Shown: in pieces, positions 10,393-22,600 of the stretch
How positions within the stretch are numbered: position 1 is the stretch's first letter
Layout: each line of letters opens with the position of its first letter
Assembly: GCA_949825025.1 (NCBI GenBank)
Contig: OX463787.1
Coordinates: 3,038,001 to 3,102,000 of the forward strand
Source of the DNA: Siphlonurus alternatus
Lineage: Eukaryota > Arthropoda > Insecta > Ephemeroptera > Siphlonuridae
Length of the DNA: 64,000 nt
Direction of reading: 5' to 3'
Translations under genes and position numbers: made by a program
Notes under the pieces: model-generated
The model's database searches: none
Seen by the model: only the letters and a program-made list of their open reading frames with translations
What the model was told of the DNA's origin: nothing

Positions 10393-12108
10393 ATGTCCCT
10401 ATATAGGTTCTATAGTGTGACATATTACAACCCTTTTCATCACCACATATTTATGCACATAGTTATAATATATTTAGGATACATTATATAAAAATGTATT
10501 TTTCCACATGATAAATTTTTGTTCTGTATAAAATATTTTATTTTATTCATCGTTAACGTCACATATAATTTTATAATATCATAGTCATAGTTATGTCTTT
10601 AATACAGAATATGAAAGTCTTAGAAAAAATTTCTGACTCAAAATTCAAATTTATATGATTATCATCACAATTACATCAATATCTTCATAATGTGTAATCG
10701 AAAGAAATTAAATTATATAATAATTAAGCTATATATGTTTACGTGAGCCGTTGAAGGGGGAAATAACATGGCAAGTATATAGGAAAGCGCGTGAGGGGGT
10801 AGAAAAGTGAAAGTGGTGGGCCAAATAAAGGAGCAATGACAAGAATAAATTAGAAAAAATAGTTTTTATTGTTCTTCGGTGTTGTGATTTTTTTTCTATA
10901 AAATCTGTCGTATTGCCAGTGCATTTTTACAATTTTTTTAAACATGATTTATTTTATTTAATAAAGTTAAAAAATAAATAAAGTTATGATTTGTTACTCT
11001 ATGCATTCTAGCCCTCCTCATGGCAGCCTAACTTGCAGGGGAATGACGTCAGCACAATCTACTCTATTGATATAAACTCATATAATTGTCACACTAACGT
11101 TATTATTTAGTATTATATAATTAACAGTAAATGCCGGGCTGGATTAGCAAAGCTGTTAATCCTATACGAAACGCGCAAGTTTTGGTTTTAGAAGCTTTAG
11201 GTAAACGGAATTAATAAGTACATTAGTAAGTAGAATATAACAAGTATTTCTATATTTTATGTTCCCTGGTAATTTAGTTAAAAAATCAAGGTATTCAAAT
11301 TTCAAGTTCCATATTTTAATAAATTAACGACTAAAAAAAAACAACGTAATTTCAATGTTCTGAGACTGCTCATTTTCTTCATGTATCTAATTTACATTAA
11401 CAAAACAACAACGAGCGTGTTTCAACTGTTATTTCAGTAACAAATTTATGTAAAACAAGAGAAACACGAAATACACAAGTTAAAATATACATTGACGTCA
11501 TCTCTGATTATTTTTATCTACAAAACACGATTATAATATAACAATTTATATAACATAGGTTGGTTATTATATTCAATTCATGATTCATAATTTATTTATT
11601 ACTTTTCGATTGTATACCTACTATAAGCTTGATATAAATTTTTCAATCAAAATAAATTTATATTTTTCAATATTAATGATGGCACCTGTATCAATTGCCA
11701 AACATCACGTCTGAGGTTTCCATGGTTTCCTCAGGCAAATGCTTGTCATAAGCTTGTCATAAATTCTTCAATCAGGATTTTTATGTTAATATGTTGTGGA
11801 CGTTGTGGTTATTCGATATATGTAATAATGCTGCTGGCTTACCCCGTACAAAGAAAATGGTATTAAAAAATCCTTGAAAAGCTAACAAAACATTTTAGCA
11901 ACTTAAATAATATACACTCCACATAATCTCCCCAGCATATTGTTTCATATTTTAACAATGAATAAAAATTTCGATAATAAATCTGTTTTGTTTAGAAAAA
12001 CCATTTTCATCATTTCTTCCTTTAATTATCAAAATAAAAATCCCAGCTAGTCCATAGCATTACAAAAAGAAGATCAAAGATTATACCCAGTGCATATATA
12101 TATATATA
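10390..12108. other. AT-rich intergenic stretch before the array
   Basis: No gene seen. The segment 11580-11765 matches 33440-33605 (both have AAGCTTGATATAAATTTTT, AATGATGGCACCTGTATCAA and GAGGTTTCCATGGTTTCCTC), so it is a dispersed repeat. Its GGTTTCCATGGTTTCCTC resembles the 5S-SINE body. A short (TA)n lies at 12094-12108 directly before the array. Confidence 0.5.
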
Positions 12109-12719
12109 CTAGGGCTGGGGGGCCTTTACGAAAAGGCCCCAAATCAGTGTGCAGTGATCATTTGCAATGCCAGTCTTAATTTTTAAAAAAAAGTTTCAAC
12201 GGGTTCGAAGAAATTGCAGGGGTTTTAATAGGGGGCTTGGATTTGATAATAATCATGTTGTGAAAAATATTTGCATCAAAAATATACAGAAATAAAAAAT
12301 AAATAAAAATAGTAATGAAAAATAATAAATAAAGCGAAGATACAGCACCTCTGAGTCGAGTAGGTCCACTTTCTTTTGTCACCATTTATTACAAAGTCGT
12401 CAGCAACAGCAAAGCGAATCGTAGAAGGTGGGGCTCCTTAATCGGATGAAACCGGGAAAGCGGAATTCGGTAGGACTTTTTAATCGGATGAAACCGGGAA
12501 ACCGAAAAGCGGAAGGGGGCTTATCAGAAGGAACCTGGTAGCGGCCAGTGATTTAAAATAAATTCAGTGGCCATTCACATTTTACCTTGCAAGTCTTGGT
12601 ATCTGAGTCAACCTCGCTAGTCGGCGGTCAGAGAACGAATGACTGTTGAGAACGTCAACGACATTCTCAGAAATTTTGTAATCACGTCCTCTCGCCGTTC
12701 CCAACAATGCTTGTTTACC

Positions 12720-12910
12720 CGTTGCCATGGCAACGACGATCCACAAGCTGTGACGTCATGCACATTACGGGGCCTCTCGAATGTTGGCGGGAAAGCGTTC
12801 AAACCGCGGTGCACGCGCGATATAATATGCATGAAACGTGTTTCCCACCCAATAATGATCGCCAGCAGATTTAAATATTGCCGCCCGCTTTATTTTTTGA
12901 TTTTCCCGCC
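12720..12910. promoter_or_regulatory. Promoter-like module in each array unit
   Basis: Within 190 bp of unit 1: a perfect RFX X-box palindrome CGTTGCCATGGCAACG (12720-12735), the CRE TGACGTCA (12751-12758), an E2F-type TTGGCGGGAA (12784-12793), TATAATA (12821-12827), a CCAAT box (12849-12853) and a second E2F-type TTTTCCCGCC (12901-12910). The X-box and CRE recur in unit 2 (16256-16269; 16286-16293), unit 3 (20264-20277), unit 4 (24873-24886) and unit 5 (29492-29505). Units 3 and 4 have lost both E2F-type sites. In unit 2 the hAT insert separates CRE from E2F. Activity is unknown. Confidence 0.4.
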
Positions 12911-13418
12911 TTCCTCGATCATTTCCGGTTCCCGACAGTACTAAATTCGAGTTTCTGGCATAATTTTACATGATACCGGACTGTAGAGGGGAGATTGATA
13001 TGGCTCGCAACGCGTAAGAATAAAAAACATGCGTTCGTCACGGGTCCGCCATTCATACGCAGCTCGGCTCCTTCGGAGACCTCACCTAACCATACAATGG
13101 AATAAGATAGTTTTGGCCTTTCGAAAAACAGCTCGGCTCGTTCCTCGCCTCGCTTAAAATTCTTGGATAGATGCGTGCGGGCAATGAATAACATTGCCAA
13201 CTCATACGCAGCTCGGCTCGTTCCTCGCCTCGCTTAAAATTGAATATCAAATAAAATATTGATCTGAGCGTTAAATAATGGTTATTTTCAAACTCCAGGG
13301 ATGTTTTTACGTATAGAAAGTCAATTTAATATTTTATTTACCCTTAAATAACACCTGTACATTGAAATCATGCATGGAATCCAGCATAGTGCATATAAGA
13401 AAAATAGGTATTTCACCC

Positions 13419-13430
13419 GCCGCCATCTTG
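13419..13430. promoter_or_regulatory. YY1-like motif in the array unit
   Basis: GCCGCCATCTTG is a consensus YY1 site, present at the same place in the other units (for example in the 17419, 20970, 22028 and 30190 regions). Related GCCGCCATATTGG and GACGCCATCTTTG occur elsewhere in the unit. The motif is short, so chance or the repeat's own history may explain it. Confidence 0.3.
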
Positions 13431-14206
13431 TTTTTCGAGATAGGTAAAATCCGAGGCCAGATTCGTGATCAGCGTGGTCGATATAGTCAGAAACCATCGA
13501 AAACTCAATTTCGATTTTTCCCCCTATCATCCCCATGTATAAGCGGTGAGAGAAGGGGTACCCCTTCTGAAATTTTTGTCAAAAACATAAAAGTCCAAAA
13601 ATCTCGAGAACTATGGGTCGCAGCTTAAATCTGAAGACTGCATCTTGTCCGGCTCAAAAAACTGGTCTAGAAAAATTGGACAAACAATTTTTCGGGACAA
13701 ACACTTTCCCGAAATCGGGATTTTGGATATCGAAATATTCGTATCTTCGATCGGGCCGCGTGGGCCTCCTATGTGCCGGAAAAATCCCAAAATTGGTTTT
13801 TGGGCATTGTTTTGGGTCCCCTACAACCTCCCGTCAAGAGTTTGCTCGAAAAAAAATTCCTTCATCGAGTTTGGCGCAACCCGTAAAAAACGGGTATTTT
13901 GGCCGGCAGATCCGCCCGCAATGCTAATCAAATGGCCCCATGTTATTCTTATGGGGATTTGAGACCCAATTTCCGTTTTCGAAAAAACGCACTTCCGGTA
14001 GTCGCAGGGGGTCGAGTCAGGTATCAAATTGAAGGGCACATGGTGTAGAGTCCATAAAGTGTCAGAACAAAGTTGTGGAACGTTGCGCTCGGCCGCCATA
14101 TTGGATCCAAAACGCGTACTTTGAAGGGGGGGCCCTTCGGGCCCCGTAAGACCCACATTCTTGAAACGCATATTTTTAGGCGTGGGACGCTTAGTTTTAA
14201 CAGGAT

Positions 14207-14710
14207 TTGACAAAAAAACACCATGTCAATAACGTAAAAAAAAAGTTATTCGGGAAAAGGATGCATTTCCTATGTTATCCTTATGGGAGGAGGTTGTTTT
14301 ACATTTTCCGCTTGCCTGGGCTAATCCTCATAGTTGGCATCGATTTGAAAAAAGTTTCTGAAAGAAAAAGAGTGTGGGCAACTTTCATACTGCGCGGAAT
14401 TTTCGATTTCAGGTGTGCTCAAAAGTTATTCGAGGGGGAAAGTGGTCGATTTTTAGCATGCGTAAACCCTATGTTCCCATGCGATTTTTTTACTTTTTTG
14501 AAAATCGAAAAATCGAGCCGAAGAAAAGTTAGGACTTGCCAAAAGCTTTCAGAAAAGGTCTTAAACTCGTTCTTAGCCGAAAAATTGCCGAAACTGTTGG
14601 GGGGGTTCACCAGATTGAAGCTTGCAAAAAAGCTTTTGAAAACTACCCCTCTGGAGGGGGCCCAAGGGGCCCCAGGGGCCCAAATTGATATTGGTCAGAT
14701 AGCCCGTTAA
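14207..14710 (+). other. Open frame kept in all five units, coding status unclear
   Basis: 167 codons in unit 1, with counterparts at 18210-18710, 22870-23319, 27479-27928 and 31033-31482 (149-166 codons). The product would be basic (KKLFGKRM, KIEKSSRRKVR, KLAKKLLKTT) with no domain I recognise. Long frames also lie on the opposite strand of the same DNA. Five copies of one repeat are not independent evidence, so this may be chance. Confidence 0.15.
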
Positions 14711-15496
14711 ATTTGAATCCTGATGAGTCCCAATACAAAAACCGGGGGCCCCTTCGGAGCACCTTTTATGGGGTCCAAAAATAAAAGTTGCACCCCTAGG
14801 GGTTTCGGGTGTCATACTGTACAGATCTGGCCATAGCACGGTAAGTATGCTTCGGAGGTGCCATGTTTGTATTTGGCGAAGCTGCGTCGTCTGTCGGGAC
14901 ACACTTTTGCCGTGGAAACCTTCGCCATAGCTCTTCAATCTAATGATTTAAGGCAAGGGCCGTAAAACACCTTTTTTTCGAGGTCCCAAACTTCCGGGGC
15001 CCGCAGCCGCGGAACCAAAACAGATAGGAGGGAGCTCACATGAAGCTAAAAGATGCCCGACACAGTCTTCTAAACGATTCGACTGAAAAAAGTTTGAGTT
15101 TCCAACTTTAAATGACTTTTTCGGCAAAAACCGCAAAAACGGCGATATTTTTTGAAAAAAACACTAAAACGGCCATAAAAAATTTTTGGGGCAAAAATTC
15201 AAAAATAACACCTCCCATATAAAAGTTTACGTCTCGGGCTACATTTCGCCCATTGGGACCTAAGCTCTAACTCTCAAAACCGCTTACCGGTGGTTTTTTA
15301 AAAAAATTAACATTATCGCTTATGGCGGGCGAACGGTGCGCCGGACGCCATCTTTGAAGGCAAAAAGTAGGGGTAGCGCATGTTACCTAAAGCCGTTTTT
15401 GGGGTCAAAACGTCATTTTTCGGAAATTTTTGAAATTTCGGGAATTTTGGAAATACCCCCCGGGAATTTTTGGGAATTTTTGGATTTTGAAAATGA

Positions 15497-15584
15497 CGGG
15501 TGGGGCCCTTCGGGCCCCACCCGGGACGCGCCCTGCGGGCGCGGCGGGGCCCTGCGGGCCCCGCGGAGGGCCCTCCGGGCCCCT
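15497..15584. repeat. Cluster of four GC hairpins
   Basis: Four adjacent perfect palindromes with three-base loops: GGGGCCC-TTC-GGGCCCC (within a longer GGGT...ACCC stem), GCGCCC-TGC-GGGCGC, GGGGCCC-TGC-GGGCCCC and GAGGGCCC-TCC-GGGCCC. The same cluster recurs near 19497, 24106, 28705 and 32270. The inverted copy at 63310-63352 has only the two outer hairpins. In element orientation it lies just inside the 5' end. Confidence 0.85.
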
Positions 15585-15642
15585 CAAAGATTCTTGACCA
15601 TGCATTTCAAATCAGAGATTTAGTGCTTTTAATATAATATAA

Positions 15643-18600
15643 CTAGGGCTGGGGGGCCTTTACGAAAAGGCCCCAAATCAGTGTGCAGTGATCATTTGCA
15701 ATGCCAGTCTTGATTTTTCAAAAAAAGTTTCAACGGGTTCGAAGAAATTGCAGGGGTTTTAATAGGGGGCTTGGATTTGATAATATTCATGTTGTGAAAA
15801 ATATTTGCATCAAAAAATATACAGAAATAAAAAATAAATAAAAATAGTAATAAAAAATAATAAATAATGCGAAGATACAGCACCTCTGAGTCGAGTAGGT
15901 CCACTTTCTTTTGTCACCATTTATTACAAAGTCGTCAGCAACAGCAAAGCGAATCGTAGAAGGTGGGGCTCCTTAATCGGATGAAACCGGGAAAGCGGAA
16001 TTCGGTAGGACTTTTTAATCGGATGAAACCGGGAAACCGAAAAGCGGAAGGGGGCTTATCAGAAGGAACCTGGTAGCGGACAGAGATTTAAAATAAATTC
16101 AGTAACCATTCACATTTTACCTTGCAAGTCTTGGTATCTGAGTCAACCTCGCTAGTCGGCGGTCAGAGAACGAATGACTGTTGAGAACGTCAACGACATT
16201 CTCAGAAATTTTGTAATCACGTCCTCTCGCCGTTCCCAACAATGCTTGTTTACCCGTTGCCATGGCAACGACGATCCACAAGCTGTGACGTCATGCACAT
16301 TACGGGCAGGGCTATGCTCCATTGGGATGGGGGTATACGCAGTTCGAGAAAAGTGGACCTTTTAGGCCACGCCTCCTGGTAACCTTATGGGAACTCCACC
16401 AACTTTGGTGCCAATTTCTCGAGCTCCTGAGAAATTATGGTGGAAGATGAGACTGTCTGGGGGTAATTTGTGCTGAAAATTACGATTTTTGAATCGTTGA
16501 AGTCGACCACTTAACGATAACACCTACTTTTTGAGGTTGAAAACTTCCTGTCTTTTGATTGGTCAGTTCCATTTAATGGACTTAAATGCCCATTCGAAAA
16601 GTGGACTTTTTTCTGGCCTGTAATTGGTTCATCACGTTGCTTAGCAACCAATGAAAAGCCGCGAAAAAATCAACAAGCTCTTTGGGGCCAATCAGAAATT
16701 AGGAAAGTGGTCTCATATACCAGAACGGAGCGCGTATACCCGATTCTTATAAGTATAACCCTGATTACGGGGCCTCTCGAATGTTGGCGGGAAACCGTTC
16801 AAACCGCGGTGCACGCGCGATATAATATGCATGAAACGTGTTTCCCACCCAATAATGATCGCCAGCAGATTTAAATATTGCCGCCCGCTTTATTTTTTGA
16901 TTTTCCCGCCTTCCTCGATCATTTCCGGTTCCCGACAGTACTAAATTCGAGTTTCTGGCATAATTTTACATGATACTGGACTGTAGGGGGGAGATTGATA
17001 TGGCTCGCAACGCGTAAGAATAAAAAACATGCGTTCGTCACGGGTCCGCCATTCATACGCAGCTCGGCTCCTTCGGAGACCTCACCTAACCATACAATGG
17101 AATAAGATAGTGTTGGCCTTTCGAAAAACAGCTCGGCTCGTTCCTCGCCTCGCTTAAAATTCTTGGATAGATGCGTGCGGGCAATGAATAACATTGCCAA
17201 CTCATACGCAGCTCGGCTCGTTCCTCGCCTCGCTTAACATTGAATATCAATTAAAGTGTTGTTCTTATCGTTGAATAATGGTCATTTTCAAACTCCAGGG
17301 ATGTTTTTACGTATAGAAAGTCAATTTAATATTTTATTTACCCTTAAATAACACCTGTACATTGAAATCATGCATGAAATCCAGCATAGTGCATATACGA
17401 AAAATAGGTATTTCGCCCGCCGCCATCTTGTTTTTCGAGATAGGTAAAATCCGAGGCCAGATTCGTGATCAGCGTGGTCGATATAGTCAGAAACCATCGA
17501 AAACTCAATTTCGATTTTTCCCCCTATCTTCCCCATGTATAAGCGGTGAGAGAAGGGGTACCCCTTCTGAAATTTTTGTCAAAAACATAAAAGTCCAAAA
17601 ATCTCAAGAACTATGGGTCGCAGCTTAAATCTGAAGACTGCATCTTGTCTGGCTCAAAAAACTGGTCTAGAAAAGTTGGACAAATAATTTTTCGGGACAA
17701 ACACTTTCCCGAAATCGGGATTTTGGATATCGAAAAATTCATATCTTCGATCGGGCCGCGTGGGCCCCCTATGTGCCAGAAAATTCCCAAATTTGGTTTT
17801 TGGGCATTGTTTTGGGTCCCCTACAACCTCCCGTCGACAGTTTGCTCGAAAAAAAATTCCTTCCCCGAGTTTGGCGCAACCCGTAGAAAATGGGTATTTT
17901 GGCCGGCAGATCCGCCCGCAATGCTAATCAAATGGCCCCATGTTATTCTTATGGGGATTTGAGACCAGGTATTCGTTTTAAAAAAAACGCACTTTCGGTG
18001 GTCGCAGGGGGTCGAGTCGGGTATCAAATTGAAGAGCACATGGTGTAGAGTCCATAAAGTGTCAGAACAAAGTTGTGGAACGTTGCGCTCTGCCGCCATA
18101 TTGGATCCAAAACGCGTACTTTGAAGGGGGGGCCCTGCGGGCCCCGTAAGACCCACATTCTTGAAACGCATATTTTTAGGCGTGAGAAGCTTAGTTTTAA
18201 CAGGGTTCGATGAAAAAACACCATGTCAATAACGTAAAAAAAAAGTTATCCGGGAAAAGGATGCGTTTCCTATGTTATCCTTATGGGAGGAGGTTGTTTT
18301 GCATTTCCCGCTTGCCTGGGCTAATTCTCATAGTTGGCATCGATTTGAAAAAAGTTTCTAAAAGAAAAAGAGTGTGGGCAACTTTCATACTGCGCGGAAT
18401 TTTCGATTTCAGGTGTGCTCAAAAGTTATTCGAGGGGGAAAGTGGTCGATTTTTAGCATGCGTAAACCCTATGTTCCCATGCGATTTTTTGACTTTTTTG
18501 AAAATCGAAAAATCGAGCCAAAGAAAAATTAGGACTTGCCAAAAGCTTTCAGAAAAGGTCTTAAACTCGTTCCTAGCCGAAAAATTGCCGAAACTGTTGG

Positions 18601-19642
18601 GGGGGTTCACCAGATTGAAGCTTGCAAAAAAGCTTTTGAAAACTACCCCTCTGGAGGGGGCACAAGGGGCCCCAGGGGCCCAAATTGATATTGGTCAGAT
18701 AGTCCGTTAAATTTGAATCCTGATGGGTCCCAATACAAAAACCGGGGACCCCTTCGGGGCACCTTTTATGGGGTCCAAAAATAAAAGTTGCACCCCTAGG
18801 GGTTTCGGGTGCCATACTGTACAAATCTGGCCATAGCACGGTAAGTATGCTTCGGAGGTGCCATGTTTGTATTTGGCGAAGCTGCGTCGTCTGTCGGGAC
18901 ACACTTTTGCCGTGGAAACCTTCGCCATAGCTCTTCAATCTAATGATTTAAGGTAAGGGCCGTAAAACACCTTTTTTTCGAGGTCCCAACCTTCCGGGGC
19001 CCGCAGCCGCGGAACCAAAACAGATAGGAGGGAGCTCAAATGAAGCTAAAAGATGCCCGACACAGTCTTCTAAACGATTCGACCGAAAAAAGTTTCAGTT
19101 ACCAACTTTAAATGACTTTTTCGGCAAAAACCGCAAAAACGGCGATTTTTTTTGAAAAAATCACTAAAACGACCATAAAAAATTTTTGGGGCACAAATTC
19201 AAAAATAACACCTCCCATATAAAAGTTTACGTCCCGGACTACATTTCGCCCATTGAGACCTAAGCTCTAACTCTCAAAACCGCTTACCGGTGGTTTTTTA
19301 AAAAAATTAACATTATCGCTTATGGCGGGCTAACGGTGCGCCGGACGCCATCTTTGAAGGCAAAAAGTAGGGGTAGCGCACCTCACCTAAAGCTGTTTTT
19401 GGGGTCAAAACGTCATTTTTCGGAAATTTTTGAAATTTCGGGAATTTTGGAAATACCCCCCGGGAATTTTTGGGAATTTTTGGATTTTGAAAATGACGGG
19501 TGGGGCCCTTCGGGCCCCACCCGGGACGCGCCCTGCGGGCGCGGCGGGGCCCTGCGGGCCCCGCGGAGGGCCCTCCGGGCCCCTCAAAGATTCTTGACCA
19601 TGCATTTCAAATCATAGATTTAGTGCTTTTAATATAATATAA
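15643..19642 (-). repeat. Array unit 2 (4,000 bp, carries a hAT insertion)
   Basis: Same order as unit 1. Removing the 457-bp insertion and its 8-bp target duplication leaves 3,535 bp, so the unit is otherwise full length. Its last 450 bp belongs to the sequence type found in unit 3. Confidence 0.8.
16307..16763. mobile_element. Non-autonomous hAT-type element
   Basis: Inverted ends CAGGGCTAT and ATAACCCTG (one mismatch) are flanked by the perfect 8-bp duplication ATTACGGG (16299-16306 and 16764-16771). Units 1 and 5 have the empty site CACATTACGGGGCCTC. An 8-bp duplication and CAGGG ends are hAT hallmarks. At 457 bp it has no transposase frame. Confidence 0.85.
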
Positions 19643-22600
19643 CTAGGGCGGGGGGGGCCTTCACGAAAAGGCCCCAAATCAGTGTACAGTGATCATTTGC
19701 AATGCCAGTCTTAATTTTTCAAAAAAAGTTTCAACGGGTTCGAAGAAATTGCAGGGGTTTTAATAGGGGGCTTGGATTTGATAATAATCATGTTGTGAAA
19801 AATATTTGCATCAAAAAATGTACAGAAATGAAAAATAAATAAAATTAGTAATAAAAAATAATAAATAAAGCGAAGATACAGAACCTCTGAGTCGAGTAGG
19901 TCCACTTTATTTTGTCACCATTTATTACAAAGTCGTCAGCAATAGCAAAGCGAATCGTAGAAGGTGGGGCTCCTTAATCGGATGAAACCGGGAAAGCGGG
20001 ATTCGGAAGGGGGACTTTTTAATCGGATGAAACCGGGAAACCGAAAAGCGGAAGAGGGCTTATCAGATGGAACCTGGTAGCGGACAGAGATTTAAAATAA
20101 ATTCAGTAACCATTCACATTTTACCTTACAAGTCTTGGTATCTGAGTCAACCTCGCTAGTCGGCGGTCAGAGAACGAATGACGTACTGTTGAGAATGTCA
20201 ACGACATTCTCAGAAATTTTGAAATCACGTCCTCTCGCCGTTCCCAACAAAGCTTGTTTACCCGTTGCCATGGCAACGACGATCCACAAGCTGTGACGTC
20301 ATGCGCATTACGGGGCCGCTCGATTATTGGCGGCAATCCGTTCAAACCGCGGTGCACGGGCTATATAATATGCATGAAACGTGTTTTCCACCCAATAATG
20401 ATCACCAGCAGATTTAAATAATGCCGCCCGCTTTTTTTTTTTTTTAATTTTCCACCTTCTCCGTTCATTTCCAGTTCTCGAAAGTACTAAATTCGAGTTT
20501 ATGGCATAATTTTACATGATACTGGACTGTAGAATGAAGATTGATATGGCTCGCAACGCGTAAGAATAAAAAAACATGCGTTCGTCACGGGTCCGCCATT
20601 CATACGCAGCTCGGCTCCTTCGGAGACCTCGCCTAACCATACAATGGAATAAGATAGTGTTGGCCTTTCGAAATACAGCTCGGCTCGTTCCTCGCCTCGC
20701 TTAAAATTCTTGGATGGATGCGTGCGGGCAATGAATAACATTGCAAACTCATACGCAGCTCGGCTCATTCCTCGCCTCGCTTAACATTGAATATCAATTA
20801 AAGTGTTGTTCTTATCGTTGAATAATGGTCATTTTCAAACTCCAGGGATGTTTTTACGTATAGAAAGTCAATTTATTATTTTAATTACCCATAAATAACA
20901 CCTGTACATTGAAATCATGCATGAATTCCCAGCATAATATAGTGCATATACGAAAAATAGGTATTTCGCCCGCCGCCATCTTGTTTTTCAAAATAGGCGA
21001 AATCCGAGGCCAGATTCGTGATCAGCGTGGTCGATATAGTCAGAAACCATCGAAAACTCAATTTCGATTTTTCCCCCTATCTTCCCCATGTATAAGCGGT
21101 GAGAGAAGGGGTACCCCTTCTGAAATTTTTGTCAAAAACATAAAAGTCCAAAAATCTCAAGAACTATGGGTCGCAGCTTAAATCTGAAGACTGCATCTTG
21201 TCTGGCTCAAAAAACTGGTCTAGAAAAGTTGGACAAATAATTTTTCGGGACAAACACTTTCCCGAAATCGCGATTTTGGACATCGAAAAATTCGTATCTT
21301 GGATCGGGCCGCGTGGACCCCCTATGTGCCGGAAAATTCCCAAAATTGGTTTTTGGGCATTGTTTTGGGTCCCCTACAACCTCCCATCGAGAGTTTGCTC
21401 GAAAAAAAATTTCTTCCCCGAGTTTGGCGCAACCCGTAAAAAACGGGTATTTTGGCCGGCAGATCCGCCCGCAATGCTAATCAAATGGCCCCATGTTATT
21501 CTTATGGGGATTTGAGACCCAACTTTCGTTTTCGAAAAAACGCACTTTCGGTGGTCGCAGGGGGTCAAGTCGGGTATCAAATTGAAGGGCACATGGTGTA
21601 GAGTCCATAAAGTGTCATTACAAAGTTGTGGGACGTTGCGCTCGGCCGCCATTTTGGATCCAAAACGCGTACATTTGAGGAGGGGCCCTGCGGGCCCCGT
21701 GGGACCCACATTCTTGAAACGCATATTTTTAGACGTGGGACGCTTAGTTTTAACAGGATTCGACGAAAAAACACCATGTCAATAACGTAAAAAAAAAGTT
21801 ATTCGGGAAAAGGATGCGTTTCCTATGTTATCCTTATGGGAGGAGGTTTATCAATTAAAACTTGTTCTTATCGTTAAATAATGGTCATTTTTGAACTCCA
21901 GGGATGTTTTTACCTATGGAAAGTCAATTTATTATTTTAATTACCCATAAATAACACCTGTACATTGAATAAATGCATGAAATTGAGCATAATATAGTGC
22001 ATATACGAAAAATAGGTATTTCGCCCGCCGCCATCTTGTTTTTCGAGATATGCAAAATCCGAGCCCAGATTCGTGATCAGCGTGCTTGATATAGTCAGAA
22101 ACCGTCGAAAACTCAATTTCGATTTTTCCCCCTATCTTCCCCATGTATAAGCGTTGAGAGAAGGGGTACCCCTTCTGAAATTTTTGTCAAAAACATAAAA
22201 GTCCAAAAATCTCGAGAACTATGGGTCGCAGCTTAAATCTGAAGACTGCATCTTGTCCGGCTCAAAAAACTGGTCTAGAAAATTTGGACAAAAAATTTTT
22301 CGGGACAAACACTTTCCCGAAATCGGGATTTTGGATATCGAAAAATTCATATCTTCGATCGGGCCGCGTGGGCCCCCTATGTGCCGGAAAAATCCCAAAA
22401 TTAGTTTTTGGGCATTGTTTTGGGTCTCCTACAACCTCCCGTCGAGAGTTTGCTCGAAAAACAATTCCTTCCCCGAGTTTGGCGCAACTCGTAAAAAACG
22501 GGTATTTTGGCCGGCAGATCCGCCCGCAATGCTAATCAAATGGCCCCATGTTATTCTTATGGGGATTTGAGACCCAACTTTCGTTTTCGAAAAAACGCAC

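Larger units (their letters stand above)
12109..15642 (-). repeat. Array unit 1 (3,534 bp)
   Basis: The uninterrupted reference unit. In plus-strand order it holds the terminal hairpin (12117-12140), a promoter-like module (12720-12910), two short repeats of CAGCTCGGCTCGTTCCTCGC (about 13131 and 13210), a YY1-like GCCGCCATCTTG (13419-13430), scattered GGGGCCC palindromes (14128, 14660, 14740), and a GC hairpin cluster (15497-15584). It ends TTAGTGCTTTTAATATAATA. Confidence 0.8.

Noticed and set aside
10306..10491. 61-codon frame with an Arg-Glu repeat
   Set aside because: Translation of the (GA)n microsatellite.
12617..12944. Overlapping 71- and 101-codon frames on both strands of the array module (repeated in other units)
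   Set aside because: They cover promoter-like palindromic DNA, overlap on opposite strands, and change length between units through indels and the hAT insertion. No domain seen.
12919..13200. 93-codon minus-strand frame with RGEERAELFF in the array units
   Set aside because: It results from translating the duplicated CAGCTCGGCTCGTTCCTCGC repeat. The same phrase occurs twice in a row in the DNA, without other coding signs.
13821..14213. 130-codon minus-strand frame in array units
   Set aside because: Conserved only as part of a conserved repeat, lost or shortened in other units, and overlapped by plus-strand frames of similar length.
15336..15623. 95-codon frame rich in GPSGP/APRRALRAP
   Set aside because: A product of the GC hairpin cluster, readable on both strands, hence low-complexity.
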